64,000 bases of DNA, from assembly GCA_963573305.1 (NCBI GenBank), contig OY754335.1, positions 48,629,985 through 48,693,984 on the forward strand, read 5' to 3'. The stretch is from Pyrrhosoma nymphula (lineage: Eukaryota; Arthropoda; Insecta; Odonata; Coenagrionidae). Within the stretch, counting starts at the first letter, position 1, and each line of letters starts with the position of its first letter. Of the stretch, positions 44,513 through 54,529 are shown in pieces. The notes beneath the pieces were generated by a model. It was given only the letters and a program-made list of their open reading frames with translations. It was not told the origin of the DNA and did no database searches. The position numbers were made by a program, and so were the translations under genes.

Positions 44513-45084
44513 GATTAACATGATTAAATATCAAACTGTTAAAAGTGAAGGCAATTAAATTAAGGTTATCACTTCAAAAATGCAGCATTAAGTCAAGTAG
44601 CTAAACCTATATAAAGAAGCCGAAAACAATGGAAGTATTAAAAATGCCGAATAGCATAAATTTACATAAGTAATCAACTTCTATATTAGCAGTTTTCAAG
44701 TAGTCATAGCAGAGTATTGTAAATAATACATGGACTTAAATATTATATTAAACAGCTTATAATAATATAAGCTTTTTGGGAGCAATTATGGATTAATATG
44801 TAATTTACAAAAAATACCCACTACAGGAAAACACGCAAACACGCATGTGGAGTGTGAAAAACCTGAGAAACCTTCAAACAGAGAAGCTAAGCTATTTGCT
44901 ACAACTTTAAAAATTAATGCAACATATAACTTAGAGAAATTAAATTTAAGTACCTTACCCCACTGATAAATTTTAGCGCTGAGTTACATTCTAGCTCATA
45001 AATTTTATACAATCATCCAGGTTTTAGAAAAGCTGGTAAATAGATCATTATTATCTTAATTATAGACATTACACAAAAAATTAA
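44513..45084. other. No gene recognised
   Basis: AT-rich sequence with no matched repeat. Confidence 0.4.
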
Positions 45085-45315
45085 GAATATTGTATCCTTG
45101 ACCACGGGGATGGTCTGCTTGATAGCGACGCAAAGAAGTGTCACATGGGGTAGACCGAGGAAGTCATGGGTGAATGTTTTGGAAGAGAGTCCTAAGAGGA
45201 GGATTAATAGGAGTATTACGAATGAGAGAGCGTGTACAAAAAAATGCATGAATATAAAAGAAGCTAAAGAGATGTGTAATAATTGGGATTATGGAGGGAT
45301 TTATTAAAGGAAGCG
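45085..45315 (+). mobile_element. LINE family B, copy B2 (extreme C-terminus)
   Basis: Plus-strand sense 'GRPRKSWVNVLEESPKRRIN', then 'TNERACTKKCMNIKEAKEMC', aligns with B1 and B7. Directly downstream, copy B3 starts with an earlier part of the same protein. Confidence 0.75.
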
Positions 45316-45329
45316 ATTTTCATGAGTCT

Positions 45330-45796
45330 AGTAGCAGCTTTTGTCAAAGTATCCTACAAAAGTAGCAGTTTTTATAGGAAGAGTAGTAAGGATGATTGTA
45401 TGATGAGGGTAAGTGATGAAGCAATTGAACAAGTAGACGATTTTGGGTATCTTGGCCGAATGTTTGTGTAAGGTTGAAGGATAGGTGAATAGATTCTTAG
45501 GCGTGCGAATGCCAAAGAAAATTCGTTGGTAGTATGTGCAGCATATATTGGAATGTTGTCTTGAGAAGCGAAAATCGCAGTGCACAATAGTGTTCTCCTC
45601 CCGACGTCATTATATGGCAGCGATATTGTTATGGTATGTCAGGGTAAGCATAAGAATAGGCTTAATGCAGTGAGAATGGGGTACCTGAGAAGTGTTTGCG
45701 CCCAAATTAGGATGGATAGGGCAAGGAATGAGTGGGTGATGAAAGAATATGGGTTGGATGCGCCAATAATGGACATGTATGAAAAGAGAGTGCATC
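45330..45796 (+). mobile_element. LINE family B, copy B3 (thumb to tail), cut by HHR-4
   Basis: Reads 'SDEAIEQVDDFGYLGRMFV', then after frame changes 'AVHNSVLLPTSLYGSD', 'LNAVRMGYLRSVCAQIRMDR', 'ARNEWVMKEYGLDAPIMDMY'. The YLG and YGS motifs place it after the RT catalytic core. It ends abruptly at 45796 where the hammerhead palindrome begins. The expected HVERM segment does not resume within 300 bases. Confidence 0.8.
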
Positions 45797-46085
45797 GAAA
45801 TTGGAATTTTCCACTGGTAGAATTAATTTATTCCGACTTAGGTTTTAATATACTGAATGTACCATTCCAATGTACTTTCGATGCACCTGATGATGATGCA
45901 GTACATATAAACCTAGGTCGGAATAAATCTATTTCACTATTGAAAAATTGCAATTTCTGTCTTCATTATGACATCATTTGCTGATGCACCCGATGATGAT
46001 GATGCAGTACATGGAAACATAGGTTGGAATAAATCTATTTCACCAGTGGAAAATTACAATTCTGTCTTCATTTTGATATCATTTA
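45797..46085 (+). mobile_element. Hammerhead palindrome with a tandem second unit (HHR-4 and HHR-5)
   Basis: The left arm 'gaaattggaattttccac' and 'tttattccgacttaggttt' pairs with the right arm after 45910. HHR-4: core CTGATGA (45887-45893), an extra T, stem II GATG/CAT, 'TAAAC' in place of GAAAC, GTC (45917-45919), then 'ggaataaat'. About 100 bases on, a direct second unit repeats 'gatgatgatgcagtacat', GAAAC (46014-46018) and GTT, with one extra trinucleotide in the core. Both units share 'tctgtcttcatt' tails. Head-to-tail units fit the tandem arrangement of hammerheads in Penelope-like elements and retrozymes. Confidence 0.65.
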
Positions 46086-46089
46086 CTCA

Positions 46090-46689
46090 ATTTTCTCAAT
46101 TAATTTGGTTTCAAGAGCGAGGGGAACATGGGGGAGGGTCCTGAATTGGAGAATGGCTTCAGAAGGAATGGAGGAGGAGAAATGAATTGAGATTGGGGGG
46201 GTGGGAGGTAGATGATTTGATGGGATTGGCAATAGAGCGCCGGCGGGGGAGGGGGTAAAGTGAGGGGTGGGGGAGAAAGCGCCAAGGGTATTTCTCCCAT
46301 CGACTTAAGCCCAAGTGCCGCCGCAATCTCTGACTAATTTAGTGTCATATTTACTTTCCAATTCCGCGTGCTTTTTGCGTCGATCACTTCCCCCTCGTAA
46401 AAAACGTAGCCTCCGAGGTGAACAGGTCGTAAAAATACCGTCCTCCCCTTTAATTTAGTAGTCCTACGAAAAGCCCTATGAAATGCGCTCGCTATGATCT
46501 TCTGATGTTGGGGTTCCCAAAAGTTAGGCAATCATATGCACCTAAGCACATGCCGCATTTTAAGGGCTACTTTAATTTTATTAACAATATATATGCATTT
46601 GAGAAAACATTATCAGTATCTTAGCGAGGTACTTTAGGCAATTAATAGGAAAACTTGAGATAAATAGATAAATGTATCTTCTTCTTAAG
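46090..46689. other. Purine-rich tract, no gene recognised
   Basis: 46110-46290 is G- and A-rich on the plus strand. Open frames at 46100-46300 and 46334-46531 are unassigned. Confidence 0.4.
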
Positions 46690-47285
46690 TCATCAACCCA
46701 AAGGTTGGTTGGCGGCAGTTCTCCATACGCTTCGGTCCTGTGCCATTCTTTTCAACTGCACATAAGTGGAGCAGCCTAACTCCTTCATTATTTGCCCCAT
46801 AAACTCCACCCTAGGCCTGCCCCGGCAGTTGGTTCCCTCTACAGTGCCTTCTAAGATGGTGGCCAGCAATGTTTCGTGCCTTAGTTGGTGCCCGATCCAG
46901 ATATTTCTTCTCTTTTTCAGTAGTTTCAGCAGACAAGGAGACTCCCCCACACGTTTGAGAACCTCCTCGTTACTGATTTTGTCCACCCAGGGAATCTTTA
47001 ACATCCTCCTGAAACACCACATCTGGAATGCTTCCACCCTCCTCTCTTCTGCCTTGCCCAACGTCCAGGTATCACTGCCATATAAAAATATGCTCCACAC
47101 ATAAGTTTGAAGAAGGCGTTTTCTTAGGTCTAGGCAGATATTTCTGGATGTTAGGAGTTTCCCTTTTTGATAAAACGCCTTCTTTGCCTGGTGAACTCTA
47201 CTTACTAAGTCTCTTTTGCTCCTTCCATCGGCTGTTATTTTGCTCCGTCCATCACTTTCTTGATCGATAAACACGTCCTGACGCC
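46690..47285 (-). mobile_element. RTE/BovB-like LINE C-terminus, intact for 193 codons (A7)
   Basis: The longest open frame of the window, 46693-47274 minus. It reads 'KRLLQTYVWSIFLYGSDTWT', then 'RRVEAFQMWCFRRMLKIPWV', 'ISNEEVLKRVGESPCLL', 'NIWIGHQLRHETLLATILEG', 'RGRPRVEFMGQIMKEL' and 'DRSVWRTAANQPLG'. All landmarks of the RTE-type C-terminal region are present in order up to a natural stop. A short internal duplication of 'DGRSK' lies near the start. No stop or shift in nearly 600 bases marks it as one of the youngest LINE copies here. The catalytic domain is lost by 5' truncation. Confidence 0.9.
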
Positions 47286-48285
47286 AGATTAGGAGTAATA
47301 AAATGACAATTTGAGAGAAAGTAATAAAGGGATGAAAAAGACTTGCATTGGCTTCTCTATGTCATGTGATATAGGAGTTTAAGATGACGTAGAAGTTCTT
47401 GGTAGAAAACAGTTGTCAATTGCTATATATTTGTCAGTAAGTTACATAGATAGGTACCTGTTTCAGCGATTCTCTCCGCAACGCAACCGACTGCCGCTTT
47501 TATGATACGCAAAATACTATTAATTTCCGAGGCGTTTGGTCCTGAAAATCCGCCAAAAAATTGTTTTGCCTGGAATAGACGTCCTCAGATTTCATGCCAT
47601 TATACTATTAATAACAGCGCATTCCAGCGGTCTAAGAGATTCTGCAGCTATTAATGACGATTCATTATCTTATTTCAAGAAAATTTACGGCACTTACCAA
47701 GTTCTACGTGCCTTAATAACCTTCTATTCAATTTTTTTCCCTAACCTACGCTGGGGGATTGAAAGTTTTAGGCCTACTATTTAGAAACTTTGAAATTAGG
47801 TTACTCAGGCCTGTTTATCTCGGAGGCTAAGGTAAAAACCGTCAAAACAAAAGACGAACGATGCGGCGGGTTTTTCAAGAGGCCGTGGGGAGGTAGAGGG
47901 TAGAAGCGGTTACGGCATCGGGAGAGGGGAGGAACATGTTGAGAGGACGGGGAAAGGGAAGGCATTGACGATTGCTGTAAAGAGGGAGGGAGGCAAGCGT
48001 TTATGAATGAATGAAAGCGGTGTGAAATCACCCCAAGTCAAGGAGAAGCCCATTAAATAAGTATAACGCTCTCGGCCCATGGAAGGGCACGGTGGTGATT
48101 GCATGCTGTTTAATTTTAAATGGAGAAGTGTTGGGTTTCGTGGCTAGCTTGACATTCAAAAATCTATTTAGATGCTTGCGTTGATGAGGGGGATGAAGAT
48201 TTGAAAAGGGGAAATCTTTCGCCAGTATGAGAAGGATTTTGCGATAGAATAAGGCCTACAGCAAATCAATACGACGAGAGAGTAG
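47286..48285. other. No gene recognised
   Basis: AT-rich, with a purine-rich patch at 47870-48010 whose open frames on the minus strand are compositional. Confidence 0.4.
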
Positions 48286-48588
48286 TACAGTTATGCTCCA
48301 ATTATCCGAACTCCAACTATCTGTATCGCTTTTAGGGGGAAAAATCCTCGTGAATCGACTTTTTAAAGTCACGGCAACAGGATATTCGAAACGTGTATTG
48401 TATCTTTAATACCGTAGATTTAGTTTAGCAGTTATTGGTTACAGCACATATGTTTCTTTGGCGTTCTTAGATCAATCCGAAACGAATACATTAAGAAGTT
48501 CCCAAAGAAACTACTTTTTTTGTATGTTATCCATTTATCCGGATGGGGTCCGGTCCCACTTGATCCGGACAATTGGAGTTCTACTGTA
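48286..48588. mobile_element. Pogo/Tigger-type MITE with TA target duplication
   Basis: The element at 48288-48586 (299 bp) starts 'cagttatgctccaattatcc' and ends with the complement of 'cagtagaactccaattgtcc', flanked by TA on both sides. Ends of the form CAGT...CTCxATTATCCG are typical of pogo/Tigger elements. The interior is non-coding. Confidence 0.85.
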
Positions 48589-49135
48589 CTTACGTTGTAC
48601 TCTGACAGGTCAACGCACGTTACACAGATCAGAGGAGTACTCTAGGCATATACTTTGTTGCATCTCAAACAGGATGGAAGACCTATCGCTTTAAACATTA
48701 TAATCCATCCATGAAGCCGAAATAAGGTAGAATTATAGCATGTGCATGTATTTCATAAAGATATAAAACGAATTGTGGCAACTATTCTTTCAGCTTATGC
48801 CAATAACATGACGTTTAGTTGATCTCCTCGTCTATCTCCTTCAAACTTTCGTCGCTAAGCTTGATCGGTAGCCATCCCGTTCCATTTGAAGTCATGAAGA
48901 CTTCAAATGGAACGGGATGGCTCTGAACATTAGTATTCTAATTAAAGAGCACCCCGCAGAGGACAGACAGAAGACACCGTAAACTGTGATAAAACCACAT
49001 ACTACGCCTGTCTCTGAAGTGGCCCTTAGAGGCGCCTGCCTGTGCTGCTGCTCTCCTAAGCTTATTGGGCGACGTTTCATCTTTATAACTAAATCGCACA
49101 ATACCCCGAAAAATCCTATTGCATTCTTAGTTTTT
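48589..49135. other. No gene recognised apart from the hairpin at 48870-48922
   Basis: The sequence on either side of the perfect hairpin shows no repeat matched elsewhere in the window. Confidence 0.4.
48870..48922. repeat. Perfect 24-bp inverted repeat with 5-base loop
   Basis: 48870-48893 and 48899-48922 are exact complements (arm contains 'cccgttccatttgaagtc') around the loop 'atgaa'. Long perfect hairpins are rare by chance. It may be a small foldback insertion, a recent inverted duplication, or a small-RNA hairpin. Confidence 0.9.
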
Positions 49136-49570
49136 GGAAGAGAAACGCTTAATTCATAAGTCACACTAAGAGGAGAGAAATTAAGGAAAGTGGATTCTAT
49201 CACCGAACTTTGAAGTACCACCACTCGGGACAGAATAAGTACAACGGACATCAATCGCAGAATATTCCAAGCTATAGGAAAGCGTTCATGTTGAAAAGGC
49301 AACTACTGCACTCAAAGAAGGTGGGACACCAAACGAGGAAACAATATCTGTAAAAATTCGTGTGGAGCGTGGAATTCTGTGAAAAAAACACATGGACCAC
49401 TAGAAAAACGAACCAGAAAAGATTTTCATCTTCCAAAACCTGGTGTTGGATGCGGATACTAGAGATGGATACAATCAGAAATAGAGAAGTATTCAGAATA
49501 TAGCTTATGAGAAAACATAAGATAAGAGGAAGATGAAGTAAAATGTTTGCGTCACACGCTTCCATATCAA
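49136..49570 (+). mobile_element. RTE-like LINE family A, copy A4 (decayed)
   Basis: 'agtcacactaagaggagaga', 'gtacaacggacatcaatcg', 'gaaaaggcaactactgc' and 'aaagaaggtgggacac' align with 2470-2640 of copy A1, and the 49430-49500 segment aligns with the WRRML part. The protein sense (MLKRQLLHSKKVGHQTRK) survives only in pieces. Confidence 0.7.
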
Positions 49571-49669
49571 CCAGATATCAGTGCAAAAGCGAAAACAGCG
49601 AAAACAGATAAGTTGTGCTGTAATGATTAAATTCATATAATTGCGTAGTAAAGCTGAGATTACAAACAC

Positions 49670-49880
49670 CAACAACAGCAGTTGGTTGGTTATTTGAGGA
49701 AGTGGCCGAGAACTGTAATCATTTGCGGAATTAAGTATAAGTGGTTAGATTTGTAGGGGCCGGGATCAAATGATAATGCCGGAAGGTTTTTTAAATACTC
49801 GGTGGCGGAATTATCCAAGTGCCACGGGATCCACAGTTAAACTTCTCGTCCGACGAACAGAGTAGGTACTATATTTTGTA
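49670..49880 (+). mobile_element. S3 repeat, copy 1 (SINE-like)
   Basis: 'tggttatttgaggaagtggc', 'ctgtaatcatttgcgg', 'cacgggatccacagttaaac' and 'tctcgtccgacgaacagagt' match the better copy at 63295-63625, which has the standard 'gtttaacgtcccattcgacg' block. Confidence 0.55.
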
Positions 49881-50904
49881 ACTACCTTCCACGTAGTAAC
49901 CGCATAGGGATTGGTATTTCAATTTAAAATCTCCGCCACTGCCGTTCCCTTGACTGGAACGGGAAGGGGGTCGAATGGAACAGATAAGCGAGAGAAAGAG
50001 TGAAGATGGTCGAATGCGCCGTAGACATTTGAGTGAGGAATATTTAAAACGCGGGGAAAAGGATACAATGATGGTGGAAAGGGGAAAGGGTTGCTTTTTG
50101 TGGAGAAAAGAGGCTTTCCCCCCAGGGGAGAGGGGCGGAGGGGGGAGGGAGCAAGAGAGAAAGAGAGGAGAATGGTATTATTATTTTTTTGCGGTTAAAC
50201 ACCCGCTCCGGGCCCGCTCCCCAAGTGTCCCTTCACAATATTTATGGGAAGAGAGAGCACGACTTTTGCTCGAGCTAGCGGAATGAGTCTTCTCGGCAAT
50301 AATTAATAAAACGAGGTCGGCCGTGGAGGAAGGGGGAGGGTGTGCCGTATGGGGTCGCCCCACAAGATCCTCGCCCGCTCCTACACTCCTGGGTCCAGGG
50401 TTCCGAAGTAAAGGAGGGGTGGAAAAAGGGTAAAATTGATTCCGGGCGGTCCCTGCGGAGGCTTCTCCCCCTCTCTCTCTCCACTGAAGGGTTACTCCGG
50501 GGGTGGGTTAGGGTACGGGTGGGTTTTTGCGTCGACGCTCGCGGAAGACGAGCTGGCCGGTGCGGTATGCGCAGTGGCCGGCGCGGTGGGAGGCGTGGCC
50601 TCCGTCGACGATGATATCTCGCGGAGAATTGGCAGCGGGCGCCCTGGGGTCTTATTCAATAAAGACTCGACATGGTCGAATCTCGGAAAATCCGTGAATG
50701 TGACGTCACTTACCCCGACAAATCTCAACTTTTGAATGGCCCTATTTGAAATTTTAGAGGATGTAACGTCAAAATGTCGTCACTTTCGAGGCTCGGAAAC
50801 TCCGAGAACATTCAGAATAGCCCCCTGGAAAGGCGTTTTTCCCGAGGCATGGGCAACGCTCGAGTTCTATCAACAACTTGCGATTTTATACGGTGAAATA
50901 TTTA
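49880..50904. other. CpG-dense block, possible promoter or exon
   Basis: G-rich from 49970. 50520-50650 is extremely CpG-dense (about 20 CpG in 130 bases by eye), unlike the rest of the window. Both strands are open through it: 99 codons on plus, with an alanine/glycine-rich stretch, and 78 codons on minus, rich in proline, alanine and serine. Either could be part of a host exon, and overlapping openness is expected at such composition. 'gtgacgtcact' at about 50700 is a CRE-like palindrome. Confidence 0.4.
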
Positions 50905-51480
50905 TGTAGTCGAGCGAGATTTTTCCCTAGTCATATTAGAGATAATTTTCAAATTTTGTTTTTAAATTTAAGCAACTGTAAGAAGCATGAAGTAAATATT
51001 TTAACAGTAATGAAGGAAAATATTTGTTTAAAATTACTGAAATTCTCAGTAATTAACTAAATATGCACACATGAGTATTTAACTTAACATTTTTTGCACT
51101 CCGTACGGTGAAAACTCCTTCAACACCGAAGACCTTTTTTGTTATTCTGAAAAAATTGCTTCGATGAATAATTGATTTATTTTTTATTTCGTTGAAAAAC
51201 ATACGAACTATAATTTTTTTAAATTCTGACACGACGTACACGCTTATCTAAAGTTCCTCTTTTTTAAAATAAAGTCTCCCTGTAGTGCATACCTGTACCA
51301 TTTACCGTAGAAAATGGCTGGTATTTGTTAGCAGATATCTCGAAAGGTATGGTTGCAAATGGTTGATTTTTTGTTACCATTCGAGTGATGAGATATTTCC
51401 CTTTATATTGAGGCTAAGTTCGTTGAATTTTATCAGAAGGGATATCTCGCTCAAGATACTTGACGCGCTTAAATACCTGA
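50905..51480. repeat. Repeat C, copy 2
   Basis: The longest copy of the family: 'aagcaactgtaagaagcatg', 'aattctcagtaatta', 'aaagtctccctgtagtgcat', 'gtagaaaatggctggt' and 'atctcgctcaagatact' near the end. The end segment also closes copy 3. It is followed at once by the hammerhead-like motif at 51487. Confidence 0.7.
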
Positions 51481-51486
51481 AGCAAG

Positions 51487-51545
51487 AATAGCATTTTTCC
51501 ACTGAGAAATATTTAATGCGACCGGTTTCGATGTTTTTAACCCAT
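51487..51545 (-). ncRNA. Hammerhead-like motif, minus strand, decayed (HHR-7)
   Basis: On the minus strand 'acatcgaaaccggtcgcatt' holds GAAAC, a two-pair stem III and GTC before 'gcattaaat'. A stem ATG/CAT with a 9-base loop precedes it, but the expected CTGATGA is replaced by a T/A-rich string. Stem I pairing was not found. Confidence 0.4.
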
Positions 51546-52300
51546 TATTTAGACAAGGCCCTGTTTCGATTCTGGTGTACACCGTTAGTACATTTACAGT
51601 TCATGGCGCTTTGCAGTGGAAGATACTGGGACACGGGCTACGGAACTTTCAACATCCTGCAAAACGGAGGAGGAAGGTTGTTTTGTGTGGTGAGACAGTC
51701 AGGAAACCTTTTCTAATTGCTGCCAACACAAGAAAATCGAGAAGTGAGTTGACTAACCTCTACACACTCTCCCGTTTCGACCGTATCGCAATGAGACTTT
51801 TCTTGATAGGGTCTCTGCTAAGGTCATAGCGACGGGAGTTTTTACCACTTGCCGCACTTGCTTCTTTGCCTTAGGAAGTAGTTTGGTTCCCCTGTCTATA
51901 CCTCTCTCTTCCACTCCGTCCTTTCCCTTCACCCCCTCCAGGGGCGGACTGGCCAGGGCGGGCGGTCGGGTATCCCCGCCGGGACCCCTTCAGCGCAAAT
52001 AAAATAGTAGATATGTTTGCTCAAAAATTAGAAGAACTGAAAAGACTGTTGTTGTAAATTGTAAATTGAACTGTTTTGTTTTAATCAATAAACATGCTTA
52101 CCTAAATGTGTCCTCTCATTCTTGTTGGTTGTTTCCATGTTGGGGCCCATTGAGCACGTCGCCGCCGAGGCCCTTGGGAACCCAGTCTGCCCCTGACCCC
52201 CTCTACTTTCATCTCCCTTCCTTGCCACACAGGTCTGCGCCTGAAACTTTTGCGAGAGCGACACGTAGATGCGGTCGAAAAATGGGTCAAACAAATAAGT
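51546..52300 (+). repeat. Repeat D, copy 1, split by a hAT MITE
   Basis: 'gctacggaactttcaacatc', 'aaacggaggaggaaggttg', 'gtttttaccacttgccgcac', 'ccctgtctatacctctc' and, after the MITE, 'tttcatctcccttccttgcc' and 'gcgcctgaaacttttgcgag' align with the reverse complement of 56930-57345. Parts share the same reading frame (GHGLRNFQHPAKRRRK; FHLPSLPHRSAPETFARA), though stops occur in this copy. Confidence 0.7.
51931..52203. mobile_element. hAT MITE with perfect 8-bp target duplication
   Basis: The element at 51939-52195 (257 bp) begins 'caggggcggactgg' and ends with the complement of 'caggggcagactgg'. It is flanked by 'accccctc' at 51931-51938 and 52196-52203. Removing it rejoins repeat D exactly as in the other copy. 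The interior is AT-rich and non-coding. Confidence 0.95.
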
Positions 52301-53139
52301 GACGGCAGCCGTCACCATGGGTATATCGTGAAAACACTGAGAAATGAAATTTGGCTAGCAAAGGAAAGTTCATTAGGTCACGCTGGAACATAATATCAGT
52401 TTTTAAATGGCTGATGTGTAATGGCGGATTATTTAACATATTCATTCAAATTTGCTTTCACGAGGTTCACGATCCTTGCCATAGCGGATGCAATGATGAA
52501 TTAGTAATACGACTGGTATGGCCCGCAAAAGCCCTTTCGTAGTCGTGAAGTTGGTCCAAAGTTTGAAATCATGACGTCACTTCCTGAATTTGGGGAACAT
52601 TAAGTACGGTTAGTACGCCTAAACGTGGATTGAAGCACGGTTCAAGGCAATAAATATTTATCAGTGGAACGCTCTAAAGAGTCATTTTCCCGCGTATAAG
52701 TTCCACCACAACAGTCCTGAGGCAACATTAATTGGTGAAATACCATTTATTTTACCCCCGATAATGAAACTGAGTTGCCTAAATCTTGGTCGGGATCGAT
52801 AAATATTTGGGTGGAAACTCTGGAAGATAAGATTATCCAAACCATAAGCAATACATAGTTCGAAGCGTGCGTCATTTGGTAGAACATATCCTTACTTGAA
52901 CTGAAAAACGTAAACTTGGTGATTCCGCAAGGTTTTACATTGAAATCACGACCCGAGTCAGACGTAAACGTTTAAAAAAAACCTTTTCGAATCAAAAAGT
53001 CTCACTTTTTCATTTTGAATAACCATAAGAATTATTTAAATAAAGATTGACCATAATTTCCCCAACCTTGGAGAGTTTTATCTAATTTTTCTCGCGTAAA
53101 ACCATCACTTTTAAATGCCTACATAAATACACATCACGA
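52301..53139. other. No gene recognised
   Basis: AT-rich sequence with no matched repeat. Confidence 0.4.
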
Positions 53140-53725
53140 CATTCGATTTCGGGGTAGGCGAGGTCAATGAATTAAGTTATGGCCGTTGGGCCTATGAAAC
53201 TGCCTCATCCATATTGCCCTTTTCCTTGCATACGTCTTTCACTTCCGTCATATTCATTCATTGCTTCATACACATTATTCTATCTTTAAGACCGGGTGTA
53301 CCCTGACAAGTTTCTTCCTCAAGATTCTTCTGCAAGAGCTTCCGGGAAATTTTACTCTGAAAAACATTTTTTTAACAAGTTAGTGCAGAGACAGATTGGT
53401 TGCTGTTTACATTGACAACAATACGCTTCGCCAAGGATCTTGTTGAAGCTGTTAAATGTTTTGCAAGTAGACTTTCAGAGTCGTGTATGCGTGGAATTTA
53501 CGTCAAAGTCGCTTTCTGCAAGTAGATTGCGCAATAAACTTTCTAGTGTAAATCCAACTTAAGACTCCTAATATTCCTTCTCATGAGAGTATCTCCCAAC
53601 ATATTCACTCGTGCCTTTCGTGGTATATTCTCTCGACATGACCAAACCAACGGAGCACGCTTTTCAACAACGGAGTCCATTTCTCATTTTTTCATGCACA
53701 ACGACAAGTAATGAAGTAAAAACCG
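53140..53725 (-). mobile_element. LINE family B, copy B4, interrupted by a MITE
   Basis: The minus strand has the 3' UTR ('cctaccccgaaatcg' and 'gccataactt') at 53145-53200 and the coding end at 53210-53285. After the insertion the sense resumes at 53566 with 'aagactcctaatattcc', corresponding to RNIRSLK, and with the HVER region near 53640. Decayed and 5'-truncated. Confidence 0.7.
53286..53565. mobile_element. 266-bp MITE inside LINE B4 with 7-bp target duplication
   Basis: The element at 53293-53558 is flanked by 'ttaagac' on both sides (53286-53292, 53559-53565). About 45 bases at each end are imperfect inverted repeats ('aagtttcttcctcaagatt' against 'aagtttattgcgcaatct', both leading to a 'ctgcaa' or 'cttgca' word). 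The superfamily is uncertain. The length of the duplication would allow hAT or a relative. Confidence 0.7.
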
Positions 53726-54160
53726 ATGATGATTAAGGAATAATTAAATCATCTTTAAAAAATTCGTCACGCCATTACCAGATCAACGTTGACCCCGATA
53801 GTGAAGTCGGCTTAATTTTATTTTCCAGCCAGGATTACTATGCGTGGCAACGGGTGATTACTTCGCAGTCTAATGAGTTTCACGACGACCTCTGCGGGCC
53901 ACTACAGTGAAGGATGAGGGTATTTTAGTGGGGAATGTGGGAGAGGAGGGAAATTAAAAAAGTTTAGATTAATATTCCTCCCTCCCCTTGAGAGTCTGGG
54001 GTTGGATAACTTGGTGGGGGAAGAGGGGTGCCCTAACCTTCTTCTCAATATTCTCTCCGTAATCTCACCCATTAATCCTTGCTTAATCTTTAAAAAGCCG
54101 AGCTCCCATCACCCACAAACCGGTCCATCCCTCCCACGTCCACCAACCTTTTCCTCAGAT
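53726..54160. other. No gene recognised
   Basis: Mixed sequence without a matched repeat. The 75-codon frame at 54002-54229 runs into the TA repeat and is not convincing. Confidence 0.4.
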
Positions 54161-54169
54161 AAACGAGTT

Positions 54170-54270
54170 ATGAAGCTATATATATATATATATATAGCTT
54201 CACAATATATATATATATATATATTGTGAAGCTATATATACTGAATATATATATATATATATATACACAA
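54170..54270. repeat. (TA)n cluster with nested hairpins
   Basis: Four TA runs are separated by 'agcttcacaata', 'attgtgaagct' and 'actgaa'. 'tgaagct' and 'agcttca' are inverted, and 'gcttcacaata' and its complement flank the second run, so the block can fold into two or more long hairpins. Confidence 0.9.
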
Positions 54271-54529
54271 TATAGGTGGAAGCAAGCACAGGAATGTTTA
54301 GGTATTAGCGAATCAATAGACGACTTGGGTATTCCATACGACTCCCTATTGGGTTATTCCATAGATTACAAAATGGAGTAGATGGCGTCTTGACGCGCGA
54401 AAGTGAAGCCCGTTTTTTTTAAATGACCCACCTAACATGGCTATCGCGCGCAATTTTTCCCATTAATTTTGTGAATAATTAAGTGACATTTTGGAAATTA
54501 ATTCCATTTTTCACATTTGTCAATAAATC

